From Pyronema omphalodes (Eukaryota > Ascomycota > Pezizomycetes > Pezizales > Pyronemataceae): 64,000 nucleotides of DNA. The position numbers and the translations under genes are program-made. Position 1 is the first letter of the stretch, and the number at the start of each line of letters is the position of its first letter. Below, piece after piece: positions 10,749 through 22,123 of this stretch. The stretch is from positions 1,054,001 through 1,118,000 of the forward strand of contig JAJJXM010000006.1 of the NCBI GenBank assembly GCA_024516155.1, given 5' to 3'. Below the pieces are notes generated by a model. The model searched no databases. It was not told the origin of the DNA and saw only the letters and a program-made list of their open reading frames with translations.

Positions 10749-11708
10749 TGTCAAGAATCAACAATGACATGTTGATACGAGCTATGGTTGCGTCAGCAAT
10801 CGCATGGGCGTTGGGAATCATGGTCACGGTGTGGTACTTGGCTACCACGGGACGACGAGAATAGCAAAAGGAACAAGAAGACCACGGGGGACAAGGAGGA
10901 AGAAGGAACAAGAAGGTCGTCGGGAAAGAGGTGCAACGAGGTGGGACGAAGGAAAGCGAGATGAAGCAGGACGGAGCTCGGCGAAGCTTCGGTACAGCTT
11001 CGGTGAGCTATGGGGAGCTCCGGAGGATACGGCGAGGAAGGTAACACAGCTCGGTGGAGCTCGGTGGAGCTCAGCCGAGCTGGGAAAAAGAGACGGAAGA
11101 AGTTTCGGCAAGGAGCGGAGGAGGGAGCGACGGGTAGGGGACGCGCGAAGGTGGATCGAATACGGAGCTGCGCGAGAGCTCGCATAGGATTAGGAAAGCG
11201 CGGCGCGCGTTTCGGAAGGCGAGGAGAAATAGGAAAAAACCAGAAAAAAGGATACGCAATTATTGATCAGATACATGTTTGTAATTATTATTAGTTAGTT
11301 AGTTAGCATGGGAAACAAAGGGGCGTGAAGACTTACGGGAATTATGGGAAGCTCCGGGGGTTGGACTGCTGGGCATGAGCCCCTTGGGTTACGAGGAAAA
11401 GGAGGAGATTAATGGATATATGAGGGAGAGGGGAGGAACGCTGTATTTAGTCTTCACGCAATCAATTACCTTTCACCCCAACTTACCTTGACCACTCAAA
11501 GATTGTCTGTCCGTGTGCTGAACGAGATCACGCAAAACCCAGAGCCCCCAACCCTAACCCCTTCCATCACCACCTATCACTTCTCCCCCCAACCGGCCAC
11601 ACTACAAAGAAGACAGCCTGCCTACCTTGATAGGTACCAACGAAAGAACAGACGAGCCTTTGTGTGTCGCCTACCTCAGATATCGATATCTGCGTGGCGT
11701 ACCTAACA
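10749..11708 (+). repeat. 5' LTR of C
   Basis: 960 bp, TGTCAAG...CTAACA. It includes a GAGCTC/AGCTTCGG-rich tract (10970-11080). The first ~115 bp encode, in the 3' copy, the membrane-spanning end of ORF3. It lacks a 33-bp repeat present in the 3' LTR (995 bp). Confidence 0.95.
11417..11465 (+). promoter_or_regulatory. TATA box and self-priming segment of C LTR
   Basis: TATATGAG at 11417 (TATATAAG in the 3' LTR at 40736) is followed 39 nt later by ACGCAATCAA (11456-11465). That decamer is the exact complement of TTGATTGCGT at 11710-11719, one base past the LTR. The spacing puts the decamer at the predicted mRNA 5' end, as required for Tf1-type self-priming. Confidence 0.65.
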
Positions 11709-11709
11709 T

Positions 11710-11719
11710 TTGATTGCGT
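11710..11719 (+). promoter_or_regulatory. Primer-binding region of C
   Basis: TTGATTGCGT, complementary over 10 bases to LTR positions 11456-11465. I did not recognise it as a tRNA 3'-end complement. Confidence 0.6.
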
Positions 11720-11908
11720 CTCCCCCCAAGGTACCCAACACACCAAAAAAAAGAACGACCGTGCAAACAAGAAAAAACCCTGGATCCCTTCCGATTACGA
11801 GATCTCGGCGAAGCTATCAGCGATTACGCCAGACCAGCCAGCCCAGTGACGCCAGAACAACCTTCGAGACCCCAGTCCCCAACAACGAACGAAGAAGATA
11901 ACTCCGGA

Positions 11909-12856
11909 ATGACGACCCCTCACGGAACCGCAGGAGCCTCCCTTCCCCCCGTTCAGATGACGACCGATCAACTGCGAACCCTCTTGCAACAGTTGTATCA
12001 ACCTCCCCCGTCCAGCCAACCTAACATCGTAGACCCCGAGCTCTATTATGGCGAAAGAGCCAAGTTACGAGCGTTCCTTATCCAATGCGAGCTCAAGTTC
12101 AACTGTGAACCTAGCAAATTCGATAGGGATGCGAAAAAGGTCAATTATGCCAGCGCCAGGTGTAGGGGAAACGCCTGGGCATGGATCGAACCATCAATGA
12201 AAGAGGAGGGAGTGAGTAAGTATGAAACCTAGAAGGATTTCAAAACAGCTATTGGTAGAGCCTTCGGAGAAGCCGACAGCAAGGAAGTAGCACGGCGAAA
12301 ATTCAAAAACATTAAGCAAGGAAACCGCTCTGCTGCTGCTTATTGGGCCGATTTCCAAAGACTAATGGCGGATTCGGATTATAACGACTCAATGTACATT
12401 GATCAGGTCCATCACGGGTTGAACATGGAAGTACAACGGCAACTCGCCCTGTTAGATGACAGACCTCGCAATGTCACGGACTACGTAAACAAATCTATTG
12501 CCCTTGACAATGGATTGTTCAACTTCCGAACACTTCATACTCGAAACGACAACCAGCACTACCGTGAATTCCGTGATACCCATGTCAGCCACCCCCGAAT
12601 GCATGAAAGCCACATGTCAGACCCTACACCGATGGAATTAGATGCGACCCGAAGAACGAGAGGAAAGGACCGAATGGAAGAAGAGAAGAGAAGACGAAAC
12701 AATGAGTGTTTCAACTGTGGGAAGACAGGTCATTTTTCCGCTCGCTGCCCTAACAAAAAACCTTATCCTCCAAGAAGAACCTACCGTGCAGCCGAAGCAA
12801 TGCTGAGCGAAGATGTACAAGAAGACGAGTCGGGAAAAGAGGATCCCCAGGAGTAA
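11909..12856 (+). pseudogene. gag: gag of C (one internal amber stop)
   Basis: Gag with a capsid-like region and a CCHC zinc knuckle (C-FNC-GKTGH-FSAR-C, about 12711-12753). The first ATG of the frame is at 11909, but the frame is open back to about 11714 without an ATG, so the true start may lie upstream. A TAG at 12230-12232 interrupts the segment between KYET and KDF, most likely from a Trp codon. The pol frame (-1) opens at 12754, directly at a run of six A (12755-12760), giving a ~100-nt gag/pol overlap. Confidence 0.8.
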
Positions 12857-15460
12857 GAAGTCCGACGCCGCTCCTGGGGAAGAAGAACATCGAACCAAAA
12901 CCCCCCGATCGCCCCCTCATAATATCAAGCATAGGACGATACCAACGGGACGAACAAAGTATCTTGGAAGTCACTATTCAAGGAAAAAATAACAAGACAC
13001 ACCATACAACCGCCATGGTCGACTGCGGGGCTACAGAAAATTTCATTGACCAAGATTACGCATACCAAATCAAACTGCCCCTAAATAAAAAAACAATACC
13101 AAGAAGAGTCCTCGCAGTTGACGGAAGAGAAATTGCAAGTGGTCCAGTGACCCACGACACCACCGTTAAGTTCACCATCAACAATCATCACGAAGACATA
13201 AATCTCCACTGCATCACTATTGGGAACTCACCGATAATAATGGAATTACCATGGTTAAAAAAGCACAATCCAAATATTGATTGGAAGGAAGGAAGAGTAA
13301 CGTTCGACTCCGAGAAATGCGCAAAATACTGCTTGGAACAATCACCACACGCCAGAACCATTCCCGAAGAATCAGCAATACGACAATACCAACAGGACCT
13401 CGTACAAACAACACAAGGCAAAGGAAACAAAAGCCACGAGGACCAGGGAGACTCGCTGAGCGAACTTTCTTCCGCGTACGAGGAGATATTCTTCATAAAT
13501 GAGTCGAACGAACGCTATAATAACGAACCAGAGGAAAAGAAAGACGCCGAAAAAGCCACCTCCGCGGCACAACAAACACCAGAAGAAATCGCACCGCGGG
13601 AATACCACGACCATCTAGTAGTATTTGGAGACAACAACAAATCCGTCCTACCGCCACATCGACGCCAAGACCACCAAATCCCCTTACTGGAGAATAAATC
13701 ACCGCCGTTCGAACCATTGCGAGCTCTTGACGAAAACCGACTTCAAGCACTGAAAGAATATATCGATAGTAGCTTGGAAAAGGGTTGGATCAGAAGCTCA
13801 ACCTCCCCGGCGGGGGCCCCAATCCATTTTGTAAAAAAGAAAGACGGGGGACTCCGCTTATGCGTGGACTACCGGGGGCTGAATGCCATAACCATCAAAG
13901 ACCGGACTCCCCTGCCATTGATTGGAGAAGCCTTGGATCGACTATCAAAAGCAAACATTTAAACCAAGGTAGATGTTAGAGACGCATATCACAACTTGCG
14001 GATAGCCAAGGGGGATGAATGGCAAACCGCCTTTTGGACGAAATACGGTCTCTATGAATATTTAGTAATGCCTTTCGGATTGACCAATGCACCAGCGTCA
14101 TTCCAGCGTTGGATGAATGAAGTACTCAGCGACTATCTCGACATATTTTGTATCGCATACCTAGATGATATTTTAATTTACTCCGACAATTCGCAACAAC
14201 ATCGTGACCATGTACGACTAATGCTAGCACGAATCCGTGACGTAGGCCTCAAACTAAAAGCAACAAAGTGCGAATTTCACACGCACAAAACGGAATACCT
14301 CGGATACATCATCGCCCCAGAAGGAATCTCGATGGACCCGGAAATAGTCAGAGCGGTAAAAGAAGGCAAAGAACCAACGAACGTAAAAGGAATCCAAAGC
14401 TTCCTTTGCTTTGCAAATTTCTATAGAAATTTCATACGAGATTTCAGCAAAATTACCAAACCGCTCACGAAACTCATCCGAAAAGATACACCCTTTGTCT
14501 GGGATGATGCGGCACAGCAAGCCTTCGACAACATTAAACCCCCATGATAACCCAACCCATCTTACGCCATTTCGAACCCAGCCAACCCATTACCCTAGAA
14601 ACAGACGCATCCGATTACGCTATCGGTGCGGTCTGCTCCCAACCAGACTCGGACGGTGTGCTACATCCGCTTGGATACTTCACCCGAAAGTTAAAAGATG
14701 CCGAACGAAATTATGACATACATGATAAAGAATTACTCGCAATTGTGGAAAGTCTACAAAAATGGGCAACTTATTGCAAAAGTACCCAACAACAAATCAA
14801 AATACTGACGGACTACAAAAACTTAGAGTATTGGCAAACAAAAAAAGATCTCAATTTACGCCAGGCACGGTGGGGAGAAGTACTTGCCAATTATGACTTC
14901 CGCATTGTGTATAGACCGGGCAAATTGGCTGGAAAACCGGACATCCTTTCCCGCGAGTCAGGAGACTCGCCCTGGGAAGGGGAGGCGAAACATCGACAAA
15001 ACAAGGACGGCATCTTACTCCCGGAACAAACTTTCGTTGTCAATACCACCGAGGTAGTAGAAATTAAAGAAGATGGGGATATAATAAAATTAATAAAAAC
15101 AAAAATGGCGACCGATCCAGAAAGACCAGACGTGCTGAAGAAGTTACGAAGCGGCGAACGACAAGATAATAAGGTAGCACTAGGACTGTGCGAGGAACGG
15201 AACGGGCTATTGACATACGAGGGACGCATCTGGATACCTCAAGATGACGAACTCCGTCTGCAGATTCTCCACGATCACCACGACGCACTCGTCGCCGGTC
15301 ATCCAGGGCGAGCTCGAACACTTGAACTCCTCTCCAGAAAATACTACTGGCCACAACAGCGTCAATACGTACAAAGGTACGTAGACAACTGCGATACGTG
15401 CAAACGAATAAAACCAATCCGCCATGCCCCCTTCGGGCTCCTCAAACCATTGCAACTACC
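12754..15460 (+). pseudogene. pol: pol of C, 5' part (protease, RT, RNase H, integrase zinc finger)
   Basis: Protease (VDCGATE near 13020), RT (AYLDDILIYSD near 14158-14190), RNase H (ETDASDYAIG near 14600) and the integrase HHCC finger (HH near 15275-15300; C-DTC near 15390-15400). Lesions: a stop at 13960-13962 between LSKANI and TKVD, and a -1 frame change near 14545. The coding sequence stops at 15460 where B1 is inserted and resumes at 38277-38282. Pol has no ATG near its start, consistent with frameshift expression from gag. Confidence 0.88.
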
Positions 15461-16000
15461 TGTAACGGCGAACAAGGGAGAGATAGCTGACGGAGAACCT
15501 GAGGGCTCTTCTCAATTATTCACTCTTGAGTTCGATGAATATAACCTTATAATAACTTCAACGTTAGAAACTCTTAAGCTGTGTCAAGCATCAACTTAGA
15601 GACTTTCTGTGTTTAGAAGTTTAAGGAAATAAACAAAGATTTCAAGGGACAAAGAGATCCAAAGACGGGGACGAGAACGAGGACGTAAACAAAGATTTCG
15701 ACAAAGTATTTGAATTTGTAAATAAACAAATAACTGTGTAAGGAGAAACGAAAACAAAATAAACAAACAAAGAAACAATCCTCTTATATACAATTTTTCC
15801 TCCTTACACGCCGAGCCACTATTTGCAGATTTTTCCCGAAAAATAACTAAGTAAACAACGCGGTCGCGGTTGCGCGTTCTAGACGCGCTAACGCGTTCGT
15901 ACCCAATTAGCGTGTTTGCGTGCACAGCCTCGTCGCGCGCTCGTTAGCGTATCTCGCGTGCGCGATATCGTAACTCGCGTGCGCGGTAGCGTACTTCGCG
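15461..16000 (-). repeat. B1 3' LTR, distal part
   Basis: Begins (plus strand) TGTAACGGC at the CTACC duplication and matches 37136-37676 over its whole length. It is cut at 16000 by A2; the target TCGCG (15996-16000) is repeated at 22124-22128. Confidence 0.93.
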
Positions 16001-16535
16001 TGTCACGGCACACGGCTGACGAGCCGTTGTGTTGCGTCATCATTGTGTTGTCGTGGTTGTTGATTGACATCGTGCCGTTGTCTTGCCGTGTTGTGTTGTG
16101 TTGCTGTCGTGTTGTTGTGTTGTTGTGTGTGCCGTGCCGTTGTGACTGGTAGACCGATTGATGATGGATGACGTACCACGAGCTGGAGAGCTGTGGCGTC
16201 GCAGGTGAATTGATGGAGAACGGAAGCTTCAGGTAGCGATGTTCGATGACGGCCCAGCAAGAGTGCTGGCCGCCCCTTTGTACATAAGGAGGCTTGCCTC
16301 CCCGTTGTCGAGATTCTCCATCGAACGTCTTGTGTCTTTCCCTTGCTCCTAATAAAGACTTCTTCTTCCAGTCCTACGTCACTCTTGTCCTTGTCCCTGT
16401 TCCTGTTTCGTGTGCCGTCCGTCTGACGAGCACTTCGGTCCTTGTCCTGCCGTTCCCCGTCCCGGAACCCGCCTAGTCCCTCTTGCCGGTAGTGTTCAGT
16501 GTGTTCTTTGAACGTCCGTTCCTAGTTCCCTGACA
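16001..16535 (+). repeat. 5' LTR of A2
   Basis: TGTCACGGCAC...TGACA. A TATA-like TACATAAG at 16281 lies 39 nt before ATCGAACGT (16320-16328), the segment complementary to the primer-binding region. AATAAA occurs at 16351-16356. The start is TTG/GTGTTG-rich low-complexity sequence. Confidence 0.93.
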
Positions 16536-16537
16536 TT

Positions 16538-16546
16538 ACGTTCGAT
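16538..16546 (+). promoter_or_regulatory. Primer-binding region of A2 (self-priming candidate)
   Basis: ACGTTCGAT, two bases after the LTR, complements LTR 16320-16328 over nine bases. The same pair is conserved in A1. Confidence 0.55.
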
Positions 16547-16569
16547 CGATAATTATTCAACCGACACGC

Positions 16570-16812
16570 ATGAACCCCACCGGTTCTGCCTGGACCTACG
16601 CATTAAAACAAGCCCTGGAAACGCACACCCTAAACGAAACCTTTGGGATTCCCGACAGATTCGCTGGCGCAGTGCGAAGAACCATCCGACGAGCAGAAAA
16701 TAACTGCTACCTTGTGGTCCGCTGGGAACTCCAGGACTACACTTACCAGGAGCACATCCGCCGCACCATCAGACTCAAGCCAATCCTCAGAGCCCGCCAG
16801 AATGCATATTAA
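16570..16812 (+). CDS. ORF0 of element A (80 aa, unknown function)
   Basis: Starts MNPTGSAW and is rich in charged residues in its second half. I recognise no domain. It is conserved in A1 (4499-4257) with substitutions but no early frameshift, so it is likely translated. Its TAA (16810-16812) overlaps the gag start region: the gag ATG is at 16802, in the +1 frame. This layout would allow termination-reinitiation. Alternatively it could be the N-terminus of gag joined by a +1 shift or splicing. Confidence 0.55.
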   Translation: MNPTGSAWTYALKQALETHTLNETFGIPDRFAGAVRRTIRRAENNCYLVVRWELQDYTYQEHIRRTIRLKPILRARQNAY

Positions 16813-18139
16813 ACTTATTGACGAAGGACACTGGCAGCAAATTGTGAACGCTGCCGCCATGACCCAGTTCCCTGATGGCCATGAACCGCTTACTTTCACC
16901 AAACAACTCGCACAGTCCATCTTAGACGCTCAGGACCACCCCACGGGTTATCTCTTAAACGACCTCGCGGAAACCCCCGGCTCCCGTAACAGCACTCGGG
17001 TATCCAGCCCTGTCGCCTCCCGCGCTCCGGAAGCTCCCACCCCTGCCCCCATTCCCCCTGTCGTGATCCAGACTGGCTCCGTCCAGGTTTACCCAAACGG
17101 CCCAGAACCAGCACCTCGAGCCGCCGCACCCCCTACCACAGCCGCAGCCGCAGCCCCCGCCCCCGCTATAATCGCACCAATTCCAAGACCCCCCCCCCGA
17201 GACCCCGAAATCCTCCTAACCCCGGAGGAACAAGCCGATACGAATGAAATTCACTATTACGAGAAGGAGCTCACCCGCCAGCGTGAACTCATCAACGGGC
17301 TACTCGCCTCCCCTGGCATCCGCGTGACCGGAGACAAAATCTCGGATCCGCCAACCTTCGACGGGTCCAACAGGGAGGACCTCCGCCGCTTTGTCTCCTT
17401 GCTTCGCATCAAGTTGGTGAGCGACGAACTACGTTTCCCGACCCCTCATAAACGGATTTCTTATGCCATGGGCCGCCTCCGCGGACGCGCCTTGGATCAG
17501 ATTCTTCCTTATATCAAGGAAAATGGCAACCGCTGGGCCCTCAACGACGTCGAGGACGTCATTAAAGGTTTACAGCGAACCTTTGGAGACCCGGACGAGC
17601 GCGCAACGGCTCGTTTCAAACTACAAAATCTCCGACAAAACAACCGCGAATTTTCGGACTATTATGCAGAGTTCTCCCGCCTAGTCGCAGAGTTAGGCTG
17701 GGACGAAGCCGCCACCATGGATGCCCTGCGTAACGGCCTGTCCCTCGAGCTGCACGAAAAGTTGGTTGGCGCCCCGCCCACTACCACGATGCACGAATTT
17801 GTTGACCAGTGCCAAAAATTGGACTCCCAATTGAGAGCACTTGAGAACCTCCGCAAGCTGCGTACCAACCGCGGCCAAGTTAAACCCACTACCACCGCCA
17901 CCCCCGCCACCAGTCGCCCCACCCCCGCTACCCAAGCCACCACCGCCTCCTCCAGCAAGCAAACCCCGGCCCAGGGACCCCGTCAGAAACTGTCGGCACA
18001 GGAGCGCGCGACCCGCCTGTCAGAAGGACGTTGCCTCTACTGCGGTGGCCTCGGCCACATGGCTGCGTCGTGCCCCGCCAAGACGAATGTTAAAGTGGCG
18101 AGCGTGGAATTATTGGATACTGAAGAAGAGGTGTCGTGA
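16802..18139 (+). CDS. gag: gag of A2
   Basis: 445 codons from MHIK. A Pro/Ala-rich linker (residues ~70-145) is followed by a capsid-like retrotransposon gag domain (~165-340), a Thr/Pro/Ala-rich stretch and a zinc knuckle C411-C414-H419-C424. It would form the particle and bind element RNA. The ORF is open further upstream (16643), but A1 aligns best from this ATG and ORF0 occupies the upstream frame. It ends at TGA 18137-18139. The pol frame (-1) opens at 18124, and I see no classical slippery heptamer in that overlap. Confidence 0.85.
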   Translation: MHIKLIDEGHWQQIVNAAAMTQFPDGHEPLTFTKQLAQSILDAQDHPTGYLLNDLAETPGSRNSTRVSSPVASRAPEAPTPAPIPPVVIQTGSVQVYPNGPEPAPRAAAPPTTAAAAAPAPAIIAPIPRPPPRDPEILLTPEEQADTNEIHYYEKELTRQRELINGLLASPGIRVTGDKISDPPTFDGSNREDLRRFVSLLRIKLVSDELRFPTPHKRISYAMGRLRGRALDQILPYIKENGNRWALNDVEDVIKGLQRTFGDPDERATARFKLQNLRQNNREFSDYYAEFSRLVAELGWDEAATMDALRNGLSLELHEKLVGAPPTTTMHEFVDQCQKLDSQLRALENLRKLRTNRGQVKPTTTATPATSRPTPATQATTASSSKQTPAQGPRQKLSAQERATRLSEGRCLYCGGLGHMAASCPAKTNVKVASVELLDTEEEVS

Positions 18140-21100
18140 AAAGAATATGCCAGCTGCAAGAAGATGGCTCTGCCGCTGGTGGGAATATTATTGCTGATAC
18201 ATTGCTATTATCGGGCGCAAGTTTTACTGGAAAGTTAGAATGCAAACACCTTGTTCACTCCTGTTCCTTGTTTTCCAATAACCGCTCCGTGAAAACAGTA
18301 GTGCTCGTTGACTGCGGCGCCACTGGTATCGCCTTTGTTGACCGCAATTTCGCCCGCCATCACAAACTCCCCCTAACCCCCCTATCCACCGCCCGAACGG
18401 TCGAAGTTATCGACGGCCGCCCCATATCCTCAGGAAAAATCACACACCTCGCCCAAGTAGAGTGTACCATCAACGGTGACTCGGAAACCCTTCCCATGTT
18501 CGTCACCAAGCTGGGTCACTACCTGGTGGTGTTGGGTATCCCCTGGTTGAAGAAACACGATGTAACAATAAGCTTCAGTTCCAACACTGTAAGCTTCGAC
18601 TCCCAATACTGCCTAAGGAACTGCACCCCGTTGCCTGTAAGCACAACCGGTGTCGAGGTCCTGGACTCGAGGCCCCCTCCCGCTGTCCACGAGCCCGACA
18701 CAAACACCATGCCGGAGTTAGAAGACTCGGTCCCCGACCCCCCGGACGAAACACCAATAGCGATCTCAAGTCTAACCATCTCTGACTTCAAAGAAATGGT
18801 AGAAGACGAAAGCCTGACAGTGTTCTCGCTATCGTTGGATGAGATCACCGTCGCCCTACAAGACAAGCCCCCCCTCACGGATGACGAACTGAAAGACATG
18901 ATCCCCGAAGAGTATCATGACTACCTCGATTTATTCAAGGAGGTCAACGCGAAGGAACTCCCCCCACACCGACCCTACGACCACAAGATCCCACTGAAAG
19001 AGGGATTTGTCCCCCCCTTTGGCCCGCTATACACGCTGTCACGCAACGAGTTGCAGACGCTGAAAACGTGGCTCGATGAGAATTTGGAGAAAGGATTTAT
19101 ACAACGCTCCCAATCACCAGCCGCTTCGCCGATATTATTCGTGAAAAAATCAGACGGATCCCTACGCCTGTGTGTCGATTACCGAAGACTGAATGAAGGT
19201 ACCGAGAAGAACCGGTACCCGCTGCCATTGATACAGGAAACGATGATGAATCTTTCCAAAGCTCAATACTTTACGACCCTTGATGTCCGCAGCGCTTATA
19301 ACCTTATCCGAATGGCAGAGGGCGAAGAATGGAAGACGGCCTTCCGCACAAGGTACGGTCTATTTGAGTCGAAAGTGATGCCCTTTGGGCTCACCAACGC
19401 GCCTGCCGATTTCCAGGCATTTATAAATGATGTCCTGAGACCATACCTGGACCAGTTTTGTACGGCATACTTGGACGATATCCTCGTATTCTCCGAAACA
19501 AAGCCCGATCACACCGCACACGTTCGAAAGATCTTGGAATGACTCAAACAAGAAAAACTGCACTTGAAGCCAGAGAAGTGTAAGTTTGCTAAGGCAGAAG
19601 TACAGTACCTGGGCTACAACATCGGCCGCGAAGGCGCGCGCATGATGGATTCCAAAGTAGCCACAGTGAGAGATTGGAAGGAACCAACCAATTTGAAACA
19701 GGTCCAAGAGTTCCTGGGCTTCGCGAATTTCTACCGAAGATTTATCAAAGACTACTCAAAAGTGGTCTCCCCTCTGACGGCTCTGACCAAAAAGAAAGAT
19801 GGTAAAGCAATCCCCTTTACCTGGGGTAACGATCAGCAAAGCGCCTTCGACCGACTGAAGGATGCATTTACATCAGCACCGATTCTCAAGCACTTCGACT
19901 ACGAGAAACCGATTGTAGTAGAAACAGACGCATCTGACTATGTGTCTGCTGGAGTCTTATCACAATACGACGACGATAACGTGTTACACCCCGTCGCATT
20001 TTATTCCAAGAAGCATTCCCCGGCAGAATGCAACTACGAAATCTATGACAAAGAACTACTGGCAATAGTTCGTTGTTTCGAGGAATGGCGTCCCCACTTG
20101 GAGGGCTCCGCCTTCCCTATAAAAGTATTGACGGACCATAAGAATCTCGAATACTTTATGACGACAAAGCTGCTCAACAGACGACAAGCACGCTGGTCCG
20201 AATTCCTGTCTCGGTTCAACTTTGTGATCACCTATCGACCGGGAACGTTGGGAGGAAAACCGGACGCCCTGACAAGACGAGCCGCCGACCTCCCGGAAGA
20301 GGGAGACGAACGCATACTGGCGAACCAGCAAGCTGTTCTAAAGCCACAAAACTTTCAGTTATGCATGACCCCGCCCATGACACTTGCACCTTCCGAAGTA
20401 GACCTCCTGTTCACAGAAGGTTACAAGACAGATTCATTCCCCAACCGAGTGTTGGGAATGCTGGAAGACGGTACACAAATCTGTAAGGACATATCACTCG
20501 CCGATTGCTCCGTGTTGGAAAACAGATTGTACTACCGAGATTGCCTCTATGTCCCCGCGCTGGATAAACTACGATTGAAACTACTACAAGATCACCACGA
20601 CCCCCCCACCATGGGACACCCGGGCCGTGCAAAGACTTTCGAACTCCTCGCCAGGAATTATTACTGGCCCTCGATGAGAAAAGATGTGGACCAATTCGTC
20701 CGAAATTGCCACACTTGTAAAAGAACAAAAGCTACCCGCCACGCACCCTATGGAACCTTGAAGCCCCTACCGGTCCCGCACCACCCTTGGCAGAATATAT
20801 CTGTGGACTTTGTTACTGGACTACCGACATCAGAAGGCTTCGACGCAATATGTGCGATCGTTTGCCGACTCACGAAACAGCGGCACTTAGTGCCCTGTCA
20901 CTCCACGATAGACGCAGAAGGCTACGCGCAACTCTTCCTGGAAAACGTATTCAAACTACACGGCCTGCCAGACACAGTAGTGTCCGACCGCGGTCCGCAA
21001 TTTGTGGCCCACTTCTGGAAACACCTGGCAAATTGCATGGGTATCGAAATTGCCACGAGTACGGCCTTCCATCCCCAAACCGACGGCCAAACAGAGAGAA

Positions 21101-21759
21101 TTAACGCGGTTACGGAGCAATATCTCCGCGCGTACGTCTGTTATTTACAAGACGATTGGAAGAAATTTTTACCACTGGCAGAATTTGCTGCAAATAACCA
21201 AGTATCGGATACAACGTCGCTGTGTCCGTTCTACGCTATATACGGCCGACACCCCAAATGCTCTTTCGAACTGGAAATCAGGACAGACAATCCTGAAGAA
21301 GTGAAAGCGAACGAGGTAGCGGAAAGGAAGTCACACATCCATGACGTCTTACGTTCAGAAATGAAATACGCCCAAGCCCGCCACATAGAAGCCGCCGACA
21401 ATTCCCGACTCCCCGCGCCGGTCTTCAAACCAGGAGACCTAGTATGGCTGGACGCCCGCAACCTCAGAACCCGCCGCCCCTCAAAGAAACTGGAAAACAA
21501 ACACCTAGGCCCCTTCACCGTGTTACGACCCATTGGATCCCACGCCTATGAATTGGATATACCGGAGACAATGAAACATCATAGGACCTTCCCCGTGTCC
21601 CTACTGAACCCAGCCCCTTCGGACCCCCTCATTATGTTGTCGTTGTTGTTGTCGACATCGTTCCGTTGTCTTGCCGTGTTGTGTTGTGTTGCTGTCGTGT
21701 TGTTGTGTTGTTGTGTGTGCCGTGCCGTTGTGACTGGTAGACCGATTGATGATGGATGA
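18124..21759 (+). pseudogene. pol: pol of A2 (one stop, C-terminus deleted)
   Basis: Protease with VDCGATG near 18310, RT with AYLDDIL at about 19465-19485, RNase H (ETDASD near 19922), integrase HHCC finger (20593-20720), DDE core (VDFVTG near 20805; SDRG near 20985; Glu of QTE near 21091) and a GPY/F-like segment (near 21500). A TGA at 19540-19542 interrupts RT; A1 has CGA there. After about 21625 the frame runs into LTR sequence, because the end of pol and the start of the 3' LTR are deleted. Any C-terminal chromodomain is therefore absent. The deletion removes cis sequences as well as coding sequence, so the copy is probably dead. Confidence 0.88.
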
Positions 21760-22123
21760 CGTACCACGAGCTGGAGAGCTGTGGCGTCGCAGGTGAATTG
21801 ATGGAGAACGGAAGCTTCAGGTAGCGATGTTGGATGACGGCCCAGCAAGAGTGCTGGCCGCCCCTTTGTACATAAGGAGGCTTGCCTCCCCGTTGTCGAG
21901 ATTCTCCATCGAACGTCTTGTGTCTTTCCCTTGCTCCTAATAAAGACTTCTTCTTCCAGTCCTACGTCACTCTTGTCCTTGTCCCTGTTCCTGTTTCGTG
22001 TGCCGTCCGTCTGACGAGCACTTCGGTCCTTGTCCTGCCGTTCCCCGTCCCGGAACCCGCCTAGTCCCTCTTGCCGGTAGTGTTCAGTGTGTTCTTTGAA
22101 CGTCTGTTCCTAGTTCCCTGACA
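21630..22123 (+). repeat. 3' LTR of A2 (5'-truncated)
   Basis: Matches the 5' LTR from about base 40 onward to the terminal TGACA at 22123. The missing opening includes the TGTCA end. The join with pol is at roughly 21625-21635 (CTCATTATGTTG versus TCATTGTGTTG), so the exact junction is ambiguous by a few bases of homology. Confidence 0.85.

Larger units (their letters stand above)
16001..22123 (+). mobile_element. Ty3/gypsy element A, copy A2
   Basis: Insertion with target duplication TCGCG (15996-16000 / 22124-22128), inside the B1 3' LTR. 5' LTR 535 bp, ORF0, intact gag, pol with one stop, and a 3' LTR missing its first ~40 bp together with the end of pol. The few LTR differences (for example GTTCGAT versus GTTGGAT near 16240/21829) indicate a fairly recent insertion. 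Confidence 0.95.

Noticed and set aside
10804..11294. Overlapping ORFs on both strands in the C LTR (and 39978-40585)
   Set aside because: A GAGCTC/AGCTTCGG-rich low-complexity tract keeps several frames open. Only the first ~115 bp has support, as the end of ORF3.
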